A stretch of DNA of 64,000 nt from an uncultured Lachnospiraceae bacterium (GCA_910579935.1 CAJTVQ010000018.1:1-64000); one strand, 5' to 3'. Positions 17,531 to 26,486 are shown, numbered from the stretch's first letter. Notes: a model not told the origin generated them from the sequence alone. Numbers and translations are program-made.

Positions 17531-17723
17531 AACAAATATGAACAGATACTATTTTTCATTTTGGCAGGGATATGTTACAATTTTAATGATTAAAAACAGC
17601 TTATCCGTAATTTCGCAGTCTGACGCAGGGCGGCGCCGCATGGGCAGGACAGAGGGATAACCGGTGTCAAAACAGGCGGTCTGCGGAAACAGGAAAAAAG
17701 AAGATAACAGGAGGAATGGAAAC

Positions 17724-18986
17724 ATGGGAATGACAATGACCCAGAAGATTCTGGCGGCACATGCCGGTCTGGATAAGGTAGAGGCAGGGCAGTTAATAGA
17801 AGCGGATCTGGACTTGGTGCTTGGAAATGACATTACAAGTCCGGTAGCGATCAAAGAAATGGAAAAGATGAAGGTAGAAGGCGTATTTGATAAAGATAAA
17901 ATTGCTTTGGTGCCGGATCATTTTGTGCCGAATAAGGACATTAAGTCGGCGGAACACTGCAAGTGCGTCAGGGAATTTGCTTACCGCAATGAAATTACAA
18001 ATTATTTTGAAGTAGGGGAAATGGGAATCGAACATGCACTGCTGCCGGAAAAGGGCCTTACCGTGGCAGGGGATGTGATCATCGGGGCGGATTCCCATAC
18101 CTGTACATACGGCGCACTGGGGGCGTTTTCAACCGGTGTGGGCAGTACGGATATGGCAGCGGGCATGGCAACGGGAAAAGCATGGTTTAAAGTGCCGGGC
18201 GCCATTAAGTTCAACATTGTGGGAAAACCGTCGGAATGGGTGAGCGGAAAAGATGTGATTCTCCATATCATCGGAAAAATAGGTGTGGACGGCGCACTGT
18301 ACAAATCCATGGAATTTGTGGGAGAGGGGATTCGCAACCTTTCCATGGACGACCGTTTCACCATTGCCAATATGGCGATTGAAGCGGGAGGCAAAAACGG
18401 AATTTTCCCGGTGGATGATTTGGCTGTTGCTTATATGAAAGAACATTCCCGGAAAGCTTATACCGTATACGAAGCGGATGAGGATGCGGTATATGACGAG
18501 GAGTATACTATTGATCTGAGCACCCTGCGTCCTACGGTGGCATTCCCCCATTTGCCGGAGAATACGAAGACTTTGGATGAAATCAAAGAAGATATCAAAA
18601 TCGATCAGGTGGTCATCGGTTCCTGTACCAACGGGCGTCTGGATGATCTGCGTGTGGCAGCCAAAATACTGGCAGGCAGACATGTGGCAAAGGGAATGCG
18701 CTGCATCATCATTCCCGCCACACAGGCGATTTATATGCAGGCAATGGAAGAAGGGCTTTTGAAAACCTTTATTGAGGCGGGCGCTATTGTGAGCACACCC
18801 ACCTGCGGTCCCTGCCTTGGCGGGTATATGGGTATCCTTGCGGAAGGGGAACGCTGTGTTTCCACTACAAACCGTAACTTTGTGGGGCGCATGGGGCATG
18901 TGAGATCGGAGATTTATCTGGCAAGTCCCGCGGTGGCAGCAGCCAGTGCCGTTACGGGAAAAATTTCCTGTCCCTGCCAGTTATAG
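17724..18986 (+). CDS. leuC: 3-isopropylmalate dehydratase, large subunit
   Basis: This aconitase-family iron-sulfur enzyme isomerises 2-isopropylmalate to 3-isopropylmalate with LeuD. The 420-residue length fits the short archaeal/clostridial type. Cluster cysteines are visible in GSCTNGR and in TCGPCLGG. The ATG at 17724 has AGGAGG in good position, so the longer extension to 17664 is rejected. The leuD gene follows after a recurrent leader. Confidence 0.96.
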   Translation: MGMTMTQKILAAHAGLDKVEAGQLIEADLDLVLGNDITSPVAIKEMEKMKVEGVFDKDKIALVPDHFVPNKDIKSAEHCKCVREFAYRNEITNYFEVGEMGIEHALLPEKGLTVAGDVIIGADSHTCTYGALGAFSTGVGSTDMAAGMATGKAWFKVPGAIKFNIVGKPSEWVSGKDVILHIIGKIGVDGALYKSMEFVGEGIRNLSMDDRFTIANMAIEAGGKNGIFPVDDLAVAYMKEHSRKAYTVYEADEDAVYDEEYTIDLSTLRPTVAFPHLPENTKTLDEIKEDIKIDQVVIGSCTNGRLDDLRVAAKILAGRHVAKGMRCIIIPATQAIYMQAMEEGLLKTFIEAGAIVSTPTCGPCLGGYMGILAEGERCVSTTNRNFVGRMGHVRSEIYLASPAVAAASAVTGKISCPCQL

Positions 18987-19005
18987 AAATACGGAATAAG
19001 AACGA

Positions 19006-19067
19006 CAGGGTTGCGGCCGCGCTGTGCCCGCAGTCCTGACAGCATAAAAAACAGTGCAGAAATGAGG
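19006..19067 (+). repeat. Recurrent leader (copy B) before leuD
   Basis: The hairpin CAGGGTTGCGG (19006-19016) pairs with CCGCAGTCCTG (19028-19038) using two G-U pairs. The tail GTGCAGAAATGAGG at 19054-19067 ends 5 nt before the leuD ATG. The layout matches copy A at 5203-5277. The ATG inside the tail opens a four-codon frame that stops within the leuD start (ATGA). Confidence 0.5.
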
Positions 19068-19072
19068 AAAAT

Positions 19073-19564
19073 ATGAAATCAGCAAAAGGAACAGTGTTTA
19101 AATACGGTGACAATGTGGATACGGATGTGATCATTCCGGCAAGGTATCTGAATTCTTCCGATCCGGCGGAACTTGCGACCCATTGCATGGAGGATATCGA
19201 TAAGGAATTTGTAAACGAGGTGCAAAAAGGAGATATCATTGTAGCGGATAAGAACTTCGGCTGCGGCTCTTCCAGGGAACATGCGCCGATCGCCATTAAA
19301 GCGGCGGGGGTAAGCTGTGTGATCGCGGAGACGTTCGCGAGGATTTTCTACCGCAATGCCATTAACATCGGTCTGCCGATCGTCGAATGCCCCGAAGCTT
19401 CCAAAGGAATTGAGGCGGGTGACGAGGTGGAGGTGGATTTTGATTCCGGCGTTATCACCAATCTGACCAAAGGAACAACGTTCAAGGGGCAGGCATTCCC
19501 GGAGTTTATGCAGAAAATCATTGCTTCGGAGGGTTTGGTGAATTATATCAACAATAAGGCGTGA
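19073..19564 (+). CDS. leuD: 3-isopropylmalate dehydratase, small subunit
   Basis: The swivel-domain partner of LeuC has 163 residues. It carries the family signatures GDNVDTDVIIPARYL near the start and NFGCGSSREHAPIAIKAAG in the middle. Translation is guided by the GAAATGAGG leader. A strong terminator follows, so leuCD ends here; no leuB is in the window. Confidence 0.96.
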   Translation: MKSAKGTVFKYGDNVDTDVIIPARYLNSSDPAELATHCMEDIDKEFVNEVQKGDIIVADKNFGCGSSREHAPIAIKAAGVSCVIAETFARIFYRNAINIGLPIVECPEASKGIEAGDEVEVDFDSGVITNLTKGTTFKGQAFPEFMQKIIASEGLVNYINNKA

Positions 19565-19609
19565 GAGCGCCTGGCATCCTGATGGATAACCGCGGGACAG
19601 CCATCGGGG

Positions 19610-19655
19610 AGCGGCCGGATACCGGATTCTTTCCGGATATCCCGCCGCTGTTTTT
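19610..19655 (+). terminator. Terminator after leuD
   Basis: A GC-rich hairpin (AGCGG...CCGCT outer, GGATA/TATCC and CCGGA/TCCGG inner) is followed directly by GTTTTT. Confidence 0.75.
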
Positions 19656-19676
19656 ATGTATGGAAACGGATTTCGG

Positions 19677-20102
19677 TTATATTTTGTGATATCCATCGAC
19701 GATTTCTTTCATGGTAACCGACTGCAGGCTGCTTTTTAAATCATCACGGATTTTGTCATAAGGGGCTTTCAGCACAGTGCGGATGTTCTTTCCGACCGGG
19801 CAGAGAGGGGATGGCGCTGCGTGGGTGCCGATCAGTTTGTCCAGTGCGTCTGGTTCCACTGCCATACAGATGCGGTATAAACTGATCTCTTCCAACGGAC
19901 AGTGCAGTGTTGTGCCGCCCGTACCGAATCGGACGGAAAGGATTCCGTCTTTTTTTAAGGCGCTCATGATATTGCGGATGGTGACCGGATTGCAGCCCGT
20001 AGACAGCGACAGCAGTTCACTTGTCACCCGTCTGCTTTCACCATATTCATTTATGAAGATCAGGCAATGGATCGCAATGGAACATTTCGTGCTGATGTGC
20101 AT
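19677..20102 (-). CDS. Rrf2-family transcriptional regulator
   Basis: The 141-residue protein has the Rrf2 N-terminus MHISTKCSIAIHCLIFI and a winged helix (RVTSELLSLSTGCNPVTIRNIMSALKKDGIL). The three-cysteine iron-sulfur cluster pattern of IscR/NsrR is not apparent; only isolated cysteines are seen, so it may be a YwnA-like non-cluster member. The ATG at 20102 has AGGAGG 9 nt upstream. It is divergent from the flavodoxin-ferredoxin gene at 20295, whose promoter is wrapped in dyads. Confidence 0.9.
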   Translation of the reverse strand: MHISTKCSIAIHCLIFINEYGESRRVTSELLSLSTGCNPVTIRNIMSALKKDGILSVRFGTGGTTLHCPLEEISLYRICMAVEPDALDKLIGTHAAPSPLCPVGKNIRTVLKAPYDKIRDDLKSSLQSVTMKEIVDGYHKI

Positions 20103-20134
20103 AATCTTAGACCTCCTAATGCCAAAGTAACAGG

Positions 20135-20170
20135 TCATTTGGTTAAGTGACATGACGCTTAACTAAATGA
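20135..20170. promoter_or_regulatory. Long dyad next to the Rrf2 gene
   Basis: TCATTTGGTTAAG (20135-20147) and CTTAACTAAATGA (20158-20170) match at 12 of 13 positions as inverted arms with a 10-bp spacer. The dyad starts 33 bp upstream of the Rrf2 start codon and is a candidate autoregulatory site. Confidence 0.6.
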
Positions 20171-20229
20171 CATTGGTTCAGTTACCTTCATTGTGAGCAG
20201 TATATCATAATTTTTTATCGGTGTAAATC

Positions 20230-20258
20230 TTGACATTACACTATGCAGGTCATACAAT
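20230..20258 (+). promoter_or_regulatory. Promoter of the flavodoxin-ferredoxin gene
   Basis: Consensus TTGACA (20230-20235) and TACAAT (20253-20258) are separated by 17 bp. Confidence 0.85.
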
Positions 20259-20268
20259 ATAGTGTAAT
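20235..20268. promoter_or_regulatory. Perfect dyad straddling the promoter
   Basis: ATTACACTAT (20235-20244) and ATAGTGTAAT (20259-20268) are perfect 10-bp inverted arms, one touching the -35 box and the other just past the -10 box. A dimer bound here would block RNA polymerase. Confidence 0.7.
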
Positions 20269-20294
20269 TCTAAAAATTACATGGAGGTGCAGAT

Positions 20295-21059
20295 ATGAAA
20301 TATATCCAATTGATTTTTAGCCCTACGGGCGGTACAAGAAAAGTGGCTGATGCGGTTACGAAACATTGGGATCCTGCTGTGGAGACCGTTGACCTTTCTG
20401 ATGCGGGAACTGATTTTTCGCAATGCATCCTCAACGAGGAAGATGTGGCCCTGATCGCACTGCCATCCTATGGAGGACGGGTTCCTGCCGTTGCGGTTGA
20501 ACGCCTGCATAAGGTTCATGGCAATTCTGCAAAATGCATACTGGTCTGCGTATATGGGAACCGTGCATATGAAGATACACTGGCCGAGATGGAGGATGCA
20601 GCCAGGGAAAGCGGGTTTGATGTAGTTGCTGCTATTTCCGCTGTTGCAGAACATTCCATTATGCATCAGTATGCGGAGGGAAGGCCGGATGCCGGCGACC
20701 TGTCACGGCTTGAGGGGTTTGCCGCCAGAATTAAAGAAAAGCTGGATGCTCCCCAGGATTTTGGAATAGTCCGGATACCAGGAAACCGTCCGTACAAAAA
20801 GGCAGGAGGCGCCGGGCTGGTGCCAAAGGCAACTAAAGACTGTATAAGCTGTGGTCTGTGTGCAGTGCAATGCCCTGTAAAAGCAATCGATCCGGCCAAC
20901 TTGAGATCGGCTGACGGTAAGAAATGCATTTCCTGTATGCGCTGTGTAACGCAATGCCCGCAGAATGCAAGGAAAATAAACGGGGCGATGGTATCCGCTG
21001 CATCCCTGGCCATTAAAAAAGCCTGTTCGGTAAGAAAAGAATGTGAACTTTTTATATAA
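20295..21059 (+). CDS. EFR1-type flavodoxin-ferredoxin fusion
   Basis: The 254-residue protein has an N-terminal flavodoxin-like FMN domain (phosphate loop FSPTGGTRKVADAV) and a C-terminal ferredoxin domain with two 4Fe-4S motifs, CISCGLCAVQCP (about 182-193) and CISCMRCVTQCP (about 210-221). It is a soluble electron carrier combining FMN with two clusters. The operator-laden promoter and divergent Rrf2 regulator suggest redox- or stress-dependent expression (inference). Confidence 0.92.
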   Translation: MKYIQLIFSPTGGTRKVADAVTKHWDPAVETVDLSDAGTDFSQCILNEEDVALIALPSYGGRVPAVAVERLHKVHGNSAKCILVCVYGNRAYEDTLAEMEDAARESGFDVVAAISAVAEHSIMHQYAEGRPDAGDLSRLEGFAARIKEKLDAPQDFGIVRIPGNRPYKKAGGAGLVPKATKDCISCGLCAVQCPVKAIDPANLRSADGKKCISCMRCVTQCPQNARKINGAMVSAASLAIKKACSVRKECELFI

Positions 21060-21108
21060 TAACAATTATCAGCGGTGTCGGGCATCTATCGATAGGTTAC
21101 TTACAGAG

Positions 21109-21162
21109 GCGGAAGAATTTACGGCTTTGTGATAATTGTCACGGCGCAGGGCATTCTTCCGC
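21109..21162. other. Large imperfect hairpin downstream of the ferredoxin gene
   Basis: Outer arms GCGGAAGAAT and ATTCTTCCGC are perfect. The inner GTGATAATTGTCAC is also nearly self-complementary. There is no T tract. It could be an RNA structure at the 3' end of the ferredoxin mRNA or a DNA operator for the next gene. Confidence 0.4.
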
Positions 21163-21237
21163 TAACAATGGAATAGTAAAAGGGAGAAATATTTTTGTCT
21201 TTAGCGGAAATCAAATGAAATACTTGTACTTTTATGA

Positions 21238-21243
21238 TATAAT
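21238..21243 (+). promoter_or_regulatory. Extended -10 of the TPR gene
   Basis: TGATATAAT is an extended -10 box without an obvious -35. It places the transcript start near 21250, which supports the ATG at 21299 over earlier in-frame starts. Confidence 0.5.
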
Positions 21244-21298
21244 GTACGCGCAGGCAATGAGCAGCGTGCCAAAGCAGGAGAAAGGTTGGGCGAACAGA

Positions 21299-22183
21299 AT
21301 GAGTCAGGTAATCAATATCGATGATTTTTTTTCACGGCTGGACGGATATTTTCAAAGAAACGAACTGGAAAAAGTGGAACCGTATCTGCTGGAATCTTTG
21401 GAACAGGCAAAAGAGAACGAAGATTATGCGGCATATATTGCCATCGGGAACGAGATGATAGGCTTTTACCGGAGTATATCCCAGTATAAAAAGTCCTTTG
21501 ATATTTCAGAGGATGTACTGCTGCTGATGGAAGAACTTCAGTTAGAGGACAGCGAACATTTTGCCACGACACTGTTAAATGCGGCGACGGCGTACCGGGC
21601 AGCCGGGGATGTTTCGCAGGCATATAAATATTACCGTCAGGCGCTTGGAATTTATGACAGACTTCTGCCAAAGGGGGATTACCGCTTTGCAGGACTTTAT
21701 AATAATATGAGCATTCTGCTGGAACAGATGGATGAAAACGAAAACGCGGCGGAAATGGCGCTGAAAGCGCTAAAGATCATAAAGAAGCTGGAAGAAAGCG
21801 AAGCAGAGCAGGCAACGACCCTGACCAATCTGGCCCTGCTGTATTTCAAAATGGAACAGCCCGATAAGGCTTCCGAAGCCCTGCGGGAGGCGCTTCAACT
21901 GTTTGAAGGAGTGGGAAGCGGGGAAGAAACGGATGCCCATTACAGCGCGGCGCTGGCCGGAGTGGGAGAGGCATATTACCGCATGGGAGAGTATGAAAAG
22001 GCGCTGGCTTCTTATGAGAAAGCGCTGGCAGAGGTAAAGAAACATTTTGGCGAAAACCAGAGCTTTGCGGTGCTTTGTGAAAACTGTGCGGCGGTGTGCG
22101 GCTGTCTGAAGGACGAAGACAGGGCAGGAGAGTACCGGCGGCGGGCGCAGGAGATTTATGAGGGACTGGATGAAAATAAATAA
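21299..22183 (+). CDS. Tetratricopeptide-repeat protein
   Basis: The 294-residue, all-helical protein contains about five TPR units (for example AAGDVSQAYKYYRQALGIYDRL, and YYRMGEYEKALASYEKALAEV near the end). Such proteins are protein-interaction scaffolds. It has no signal peptide, so it is probably cytosolic. It is 43 bp upstream of the DUF4037 gene, a combination that suggests a functional pair. The partner is unknown. Confidence 0.85.
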   Translation: MSQVINIDDFFSRLDGYFQRNELEKVEPYLLESLEQAKENEDYAAYIAIGNEMIGFYRSISQYKKSFDISEDVLLLMEELQLEDSEHFATTLLNAATAYRAAGDVSQAYKYYRQALGIYDRLLPKGDYRFAGLYNNMSILLEQMDENENAAEMALKALKIIKKLEESEAEQATTLTNLALLYFKMEQPDKASEALREALQLFEGVGSGEETDAHYSAALAGVGEAYYRMGEYEKALASYEKALAEVKKHFGENQSFAVLCENCAAVCGCLKDEDRAGEYRRRAQEIYEGLDENK

Positions 22184-22226
22184 GTAAATAAGGAATAAAT
22201 CCGATTGGAAAGGAAGAACATCGAAC

Positions 22227-23216
22227 ATGAAAGGGTTGGAACTTTCGCAGCGTTATTATGAAGCTTACGGAAAAAAGATGCTGGAAGAAAAATTTCCCGA
22301 ACTGAGACACCGTGTGGCGACCGGTTTGGTGGGACGGGGCTCGGAATGTTTGGGATTTGACGACGGGATATCAGCGGACCATGATTACGGTCCGTCTTTC
22401 TGTCTGTGGCTGACGAAGGAGGACTATGAAAAGTATGGTCAGGCATTGCAGAAAGAATATGACAGCCTTCCGGCTGAATTTGAAGGAAGGCCGGCAAGGA
22501 AAACCAGTGTTCACGGCGGCGGCAGGGTAGGGGCGCTGTGCATTCCTGATTTTTATTACGCACTGACAGGATTTTCACGGGCTCCGGAAAGCCTGCGGGA
22601 ATGGATGCGGATACCGGAGGAAGCACTCTGCACCGCTACCAGCGGAAAAGTATTTGAAGACCCGTTAGGGGAATTCACCAGGATACGGAAAGGGTTTCTG
22701 TCTTATTATCCGGAAGACGTGCGGATAAAGAAAATTGTGGCAAGGGCGGCGCAGATGGCGCAGTCGGGGCAGTATAATTATGCCCGTGCCATGAAGCGGG
22801 GGGAACATGTGGCGGCGATGCTGGCGCTGGCGGAGTTTACCAAAAGTACGATATCCATGGTATATTTGCTGAATAAAACATATAGGCCGTTTTATAAATG
22901 GATGCACCGCGGCATGAGGGAACTGCCTTTGCTGTCTGAAATCGGGGATATTCTGAATCTGCTGGCACTGATGGGGGAGCAGTCGGCGGCATGGAAAGAT
23001 GCAGGGCCGGAAGATTATCTTTATACGCTGAATACCGGTGACCAGTGCGTGATCATTATAGAAGCAGTCTGCAATATTATTCTGCAGGAACTGACGGCGC
23101 AGGGGCTGACGGAAGGAGAGGATAATTTTCTGGAGAATCATACCATGCAGATGATGGGGAAAATCCGGAATCCGGATATCCGTGCCATGCAGATTTTGGA
23201 AGGAACGGAGAACTGA
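22227..23216 (+). CDS. DUF4037 nucleotidyltransferase-like protein
   Basis: The 329-residue protein has the nucleotidyltransferase-like signature GRGSECLGFDDGISADHDYGPSF (residues about 36-58), with the GS and paired Asp of the polymerase-beta fold, then a long helical region. DUF4037 proteins resemble HEPN/MNT-type transferases, but their substrate is unknown. It lies downstream of the TPR gene and just ahead of the NusG-II gene. Confidence 0.82.
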   Translation: MKGLELSQRYYEAYGKKMLEEKFPELRHRVATGLVGRGSECLGFDDGISADHDYGPSFCLWLTKEDYEKYGQALQKEYDSLPAEFEGRPARKTSVHGGGRVGALCIPDFYYALTGFSRAPESLREWMRIPEEALCTATSGKVFEDPLGEFTRIRKGFLSYYPEDVRIKKIVARAAQMAQSGQYNYARAMKRGEHVAAMLALAEFTKSTISMVYLLNKTYRPFYKWMHRGMRELPLLSEIGDILNLLALMGEQSAAWKDAGPEDYLYTLNTGDQCVIIIEAVCNIILQELTAQGLTEGEDNFLENHTMQMMGKIRNPDIRAMQILEGTEN

Positions 23217-23220
23217 TACA

Positions 23221-23589
23221 TTGAAGAAGAATGATCTATATCTGGCGGCAGCGGTGGCAGCGGCGGCTTTTCTGGTCTGGATGGTGCAGCAGGCCGTGTT
23301 TCCGTCAGGGGGAGAGCAGATTACCGTGACACAGGACGGGGAGATCGTAGGAGTTTATTTTCTGGCGGAGGAGAATACACTGACTTTTTCCAATGGCAGG
23401 GGTGGCCAGAATATCCTGACCGTGCGGGACGGGAAAGCCTATATGAGCGAAGCGGACTGTCCGGACAGGCTGTGTATGCGGCAGAAACCAATCTCTAAAA
23501 AGGGAGAGAGCATTATCTGTCTCCCGCACCGGCTTGCAGTAGAAGTGACGGCAGGCAGGGACGGGGAAATGGATGCGGTGGCAAGGTAG
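23221..23589 (+). CDS. NusG domain II-containing membrane protein
   Basis: This 122-residue protein starts with TTG at 23221, 4 bp after the preceding stop. It has an N-terminal transmembrane helix (LYLAAAVAAAAFLVWMV) and an extracytoplasmic NusG-II domain with conserved cysteines (CPDRLCMRQ, SIICLPH). In Firmicutes this domain often lies next to a Gx-type membrane protein, as here. Role unknown. Confidence 0.8.
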   Translation: MKKNDLYLAAAVAAAAFLVWMVQQAVFPSGGEQITVTQDGEIVGVYFLAEENTLTFSNGRGGQNILTVRDGKAYMSEADCPDRLCMRQKPISKKGESIICLPHRLAVEVTAGRDGEMDAVAR

Positions 23590-23626
23590 TGTAAAAAGGG
23601 ACAGAAAAACGGAAAAAAACGGAAAA

Positions 23627-24136
23627 ATGGGACTGGAAAATAAAGAAAAAACGGCATATATGGGAGTCCTGCTGTCTTTTGCACTGATACTTTCTTATGT
23701 GGAATCGCTGATTCCCTTTTATTTCGGTGCACCGGGCATAAAGCTGGGACTGGCAAATCTGGCAGTGATGCTTGTACTGTACCGGTACGGATGGAAAGAA
23801 GCGGTTATACTGAATGTAATGCGGGTGCTGCTGGCAGGATTTTTATTCGGGAATCTGTTTATGATCCTGTACAGTCTGGCCGGTGCGGTATGCAGTTTTC
23901 TTGTGATGTACATCCTGAAAAGAACAGGGAAATTCAGCGTCATGGGAGTGAGTATGTCAGGCGGGGTGTTCCACAATGCAGGACAGGCAGGCGTGGCTTT
24001 TTTTGTCACAAAGACGGCAGGTGTGTTATACTACCTTCCGGCGCTTATAGTCGCGGGGGCAGTGACGGGGATGCTGATCGGGATTACGGCCAAAGCAGTG
24101 TTTAAGCATACGCAGGGGTGGAAATATAAAGCGTGA
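23627..24136 (+). CDS. Gx transporter family protein (Hpre_diP_synt_I)
   Basis: The 169-residue integral membrane protein has about five helices and glycine-rich motifs (PFYFGAPGIKLGLANLAVML, SMSGGVFHNAGQ). It belongs to the family once labelled heptaprenyl diphosphate synthase component I and now viewed as an ECF-like S component. The ATG at 23627 is chosen because translation upstream of it is lysine-rich and unlike the family. The substrate is unknown. Confidence 0.83.
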   Translation: MGLENKEKTAYMGVLLSFALILSYVESLIPFYFGAPGIKLGLANLAVMLVLYRYGWKEAVILNVMRVLLAGFLFGNLFMILYSLAGAVCSFLVMYILKRTGKFSVMGVSMSGGVFHNAGQAGVAFFVTKTAGVLYYLPALIVAGAVTGMLIGITAKAVFKHTQGWKYKA

Positions 24137-24197
24137 GATAAGATATATCAGCAGATGGATAAGTAAGGGGAAGAGAATAAAAAGGAGCAAAGTTGCC

Positions 24198-24824
24198 ATG
24201 ATCGCATACATAAAAGGAGAAGTTGCGGAAATTACCGAGGACAATTTAGTGCTGGAAGCAAACCGGATCGGATATAACATCAGGATTTCCACAGGCACGG
24301 CGGGACGGCTGCCGGCGGTCGGGGAGGAAGTAAAGATTTATACTTATACCTATGTCAGGGAAGATGCTTTTTTACTGTACGGTTTTTTAACAAAAGATGA
24401 TTTGGAGATATTCAAAAAGCTGATTACGGTCAATGGCATCGGGCCGAAGGGAGGACTGGCCATTCTGTCCGTGATGACGGCGGATGACCTGCGGTTTGCC
24501 ATTCTGGCGGGAGATGCCAAGGCGATAGCCAAAGCGCCGGGAGTCGGGGCAAAAACGGCGGAGCGTGTCATTCTTGACCTGCGGGACAAGGTTTCCATCG
24601 AGGACAGCCTGATCAGCAGGGAAGCAGCACTGAAAGCGGGCAAAGCAGCCGGCGGACAGGCCGGAACCGATGCGGCGGCGGTGGCAAGGCAGGAGGCGGC
24701 GGAGGCGCTGACCGCGCTCGGATATTCTGCCACGGAAGCATTGAAAGCAGTAAAGCAGGTGGAAATCGACGCGGATACGGATGCGGAAGACATTCTGAAG
24801 CAGGCGTTAAAGAAGATGTTATAA
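24198..24824 (+). CDS. ruvA: Holliday junction DNA helicase subunit RuvA
   Basis: The 208-residue protein begins MIAYIKGEVAEITEDNLVLE (OB fold), followed by helix-hairpin-helix motifs (KLITVNGIGPKGGLAILS, and KAPGVGAKTAERVILDLRDK) and the small C-terminal domain that contacts RuvB. It binds Holliday junctions as a tetramer. It pairs with ruvB 66 bp downstream; ruvC is not nearby, as usual in Firmicutes. Confidence 0.97.
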   Translation: MIAYIKGEVAEITEDNLVLEANRIGYNIRISTGTAGRLPAVGEEVKIYTYTYVREDAFLLYGFLTKDDLEIFKKLITVNGIGPKGGLAILSVMTADDLRFAILAGDAKAIAKAPGVGAKTAERVILDLRDKVSIEDSLISREAALKAGKAAGGQAGTDAAAVARQEAAEALTALGYSATEALKAVKQVEIDADTDAEDILKQALKKML

Positions 24825-24870
24825 GGCTGTTTTTGCCGTGCAGTCCATAGGCGGAAATGTATGGTAAACC

Positions 24871-24884
24871 GTGCGGAAATGAGG
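24871..24884 (+). repeat. Recurrent leader (copy C) before ruvB
   Basis: GTGCGGAAATGAGG ends 6 nt before the ruvB ATG. A partial second copy (GGCGGAAATG) lies 21 nt upstream at 24850-24859. Confidence 0.5.
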
Positions 24885-24890
24885 AGAACA

Positions 24891-25889
24891 ATGGCAAAGA
24901 GAATGATTGAGACGAGTCTGACGCAGGAGGATGTAAAAATAGAAGGCTCGCTGCGGCCGAAATGCCTGGCGGATTACATTGGACAGACGAAAGTAAAAGA
25001 AAATTTAAAGATCTATATCGAGGCGGCGAAACAGCGGAACGATGCGCTGGACCATGTGCTCTTTTACGGTCCGCCCGGACTGGGGAAAACGACACTGGCC
25101 GGAATCATAGCAGCCGAAATGGGAGTGAACATGAAAGTGACCAGCGGGCCCGCGATTGAAAAACCGGGGGAAATGGCGGCGATCCTGAACAACCTGCAGC
25201 CCGGCGACCTGCTGTTCGTGGACGAAATCCACAGGCTGAACCGTCAGGTGGAAGAGGTGCTGTATCCGGCGATGGAAGATTACTGTATTGATATCATGAT
25301 CGGAAAGGGGCCTACGGCACGTTCGATCCGCTTAGACCTTCCGAAGTTTACCCTGGTAGGGGCCACGACGAGGGCAGGGCTGCTGACGGCGCCGCTACGG
25401 GACCGGTTCGGAGTCATTCACCGGCTGGAGTTTTATTCGGTGGAGGAACTGAAGCTGATCATCCTGCATTCCGCGCGGGTGCTGGATGTGGCGATTGAGG
25501 AAAACGGAGCGGAAGAACTGGCCAGAAGGAGCAGGGGAACCCCGCGTCTCGCGAACCGGATGCTGAAGCGGGTGCGGGATTTTGCACAGATAAAATATGA
25601 CGGTGTGATAACGGAAGAGGTGGCGCGTACCGCATTGGACCTGATGGAAGTGGACCGGATGGGGTTAGACCATATTGACCGGAATATCCTGCTTATGATC
25701 ATTGATAAATTTAAAGGGGGACCGGTGGGACTGGATACGCTGGCGGCATCCATCGGTGAGGATGCGGGGACTTTGGAGGATGTATATGAGCCTTTTCTGC
25801 TGAAAAACGGTTTTTTGAACCGCACTCCCAAGGGCAGGGTGGCAACAGATTTGGCATATCATCATTTGGGGCTTGAAATTCCTTCCTAA
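24891..25889 (+). CDS. ruvB: Holliday junction branch-migration ATPase RuvB
   Basis: This AAA+ motor has 332 residues: Walker A GPPGLGKTT, Walker B DEIHRLN, sensor region GATTRAGLLTAPLRDRFG and the C-terminal winged helix. The ATG at 24891 follows the GAAATGAGG leader; the ATG at 24861 would read through that leader and is rejected. Confidence 0.97.
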   Translation: MAKRMIETSLTQEDVKIEGSLRPKCLADYIGQTKVKENLKIYIEAAKQRNDALDHVLFYGPPGLGKTTLAGIIAAEMGVNMKVTSGPAIEKPGEMAAILNNLQPGDLLFVDEIHRLNRQVEEVLYPAMEDYCIDIMIGKGPTARSIRLDLPKFTLVGATTRAGLLTAPLRDRFGVIHRLEFYSVEELKLIILHSARVLDVAIEENGAEELARRSRGTPRLANRMLKRVRDFAQIKYDGVITEEVARTALDLMEVDRMGLDHIDRNILLMIIDKFKGGPVGLDTLAASIGEDAGTLEDVYEPFLLKNGFLNRTPKGRVATDLAYHHLGLEIPS

Positions 25890-25962
25890 TACCGATATAA
25901 TACATATTGTATACGATATGCCCGAAACAGGCATATTTAGTAGAAAGGGGCGTGAGAGTGGG

Positions 25963-26400
25963 ATGTCGGCAAAAACAGATACGGAAGTGATCATCGGCGG
26001 AAAGGTCTTTACCTTAAGCGGATATGAAAGTGAAGAATATTTGCAGAAAGTAGCGTCTTATATTAATAATAAGATGACAGAATACGGAAAAGTTGACAGT
26101 TTCAGAAGACAGCCTCTGGATACGCAAAGTGTTCTGCTGCAGCTTAATATTGCGGACGATTATTTCAAGGCGAAAAAGCAGATCAGCCTTTTGGAGGAAG
26201 AGATACAGGTCAAGGAGAAAGAACTGTATGATTTGAAGCATGAACTCATAGCATCGCAGATTAAGCTGGAGAATACGGAAAAGAATGTAAAAGAACTTCA
26301 GGACCAGCTCAATGAAAATGCAAAGAAAATGGTCCGGGTGGAAACCGAACTGAAGGACTTGAAAGAGCATCACACAACGAAGGGCAACCAGAAGCAGTGA
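25963..26400 (+). CDS. zapA: Cell division protein ZapA
   Basis: The 145-residue protein has an N-terminal ZapA domain (EVIIGGKVFTLSGYESEEYLQKVASYINNKM) and a long C-terminal coiled coil. ZapA bundles FtsZ filaments at the division site. The coiled coil is longer than in E. coli, as is common in clostridia. A U-tailed hairpin follows. Confidence 0.88.
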   Translation: MSAKTDTEVIIGGKVFTLSGYESEEYLQKVASYINNKMTEYGKVDSFRRQPLDTQSVLLQLNIADDYFKAKKQISLLEEEIQVKEKELYDLKHELIASQIKLENTEKNVKELQDQLNENAKKMVRVETELKDLKEHHTTKGNQKQ

Positions 26401-26420
26401 TGCAGAGATTACGGAAAGCA

Positions 26421-26449
26421 GGCTGTCTTATGAAAAAGGCAGCTTTTTC
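26421..26449 (+). terminator. Intrinsic terminator after zapA
   Basis: GCTGTCTT (26422-26429) pairs with AAGGCAGC (26436-26443), one G-U pair, and is followed by TTTTT. Confidence 0.65.
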
Positions 26450-26486
26450 TGATGGCGGGAAACCGGGCTGAAAAATGAGGATGACT

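Noticed and set aside
19073..19564. Reading the short ATGAGG frames in the recurrent leaders as real peptides
   Set aside because: Lengths vary from two codons to in-frame fusions, so no common peptide is encoded.
24861..24890. Upstream ATG of ruvB at 24861
   Set aside because: It would translate through the recurrent GAAATGAGG leader, and the RuvB family starts near MAKRMIET.
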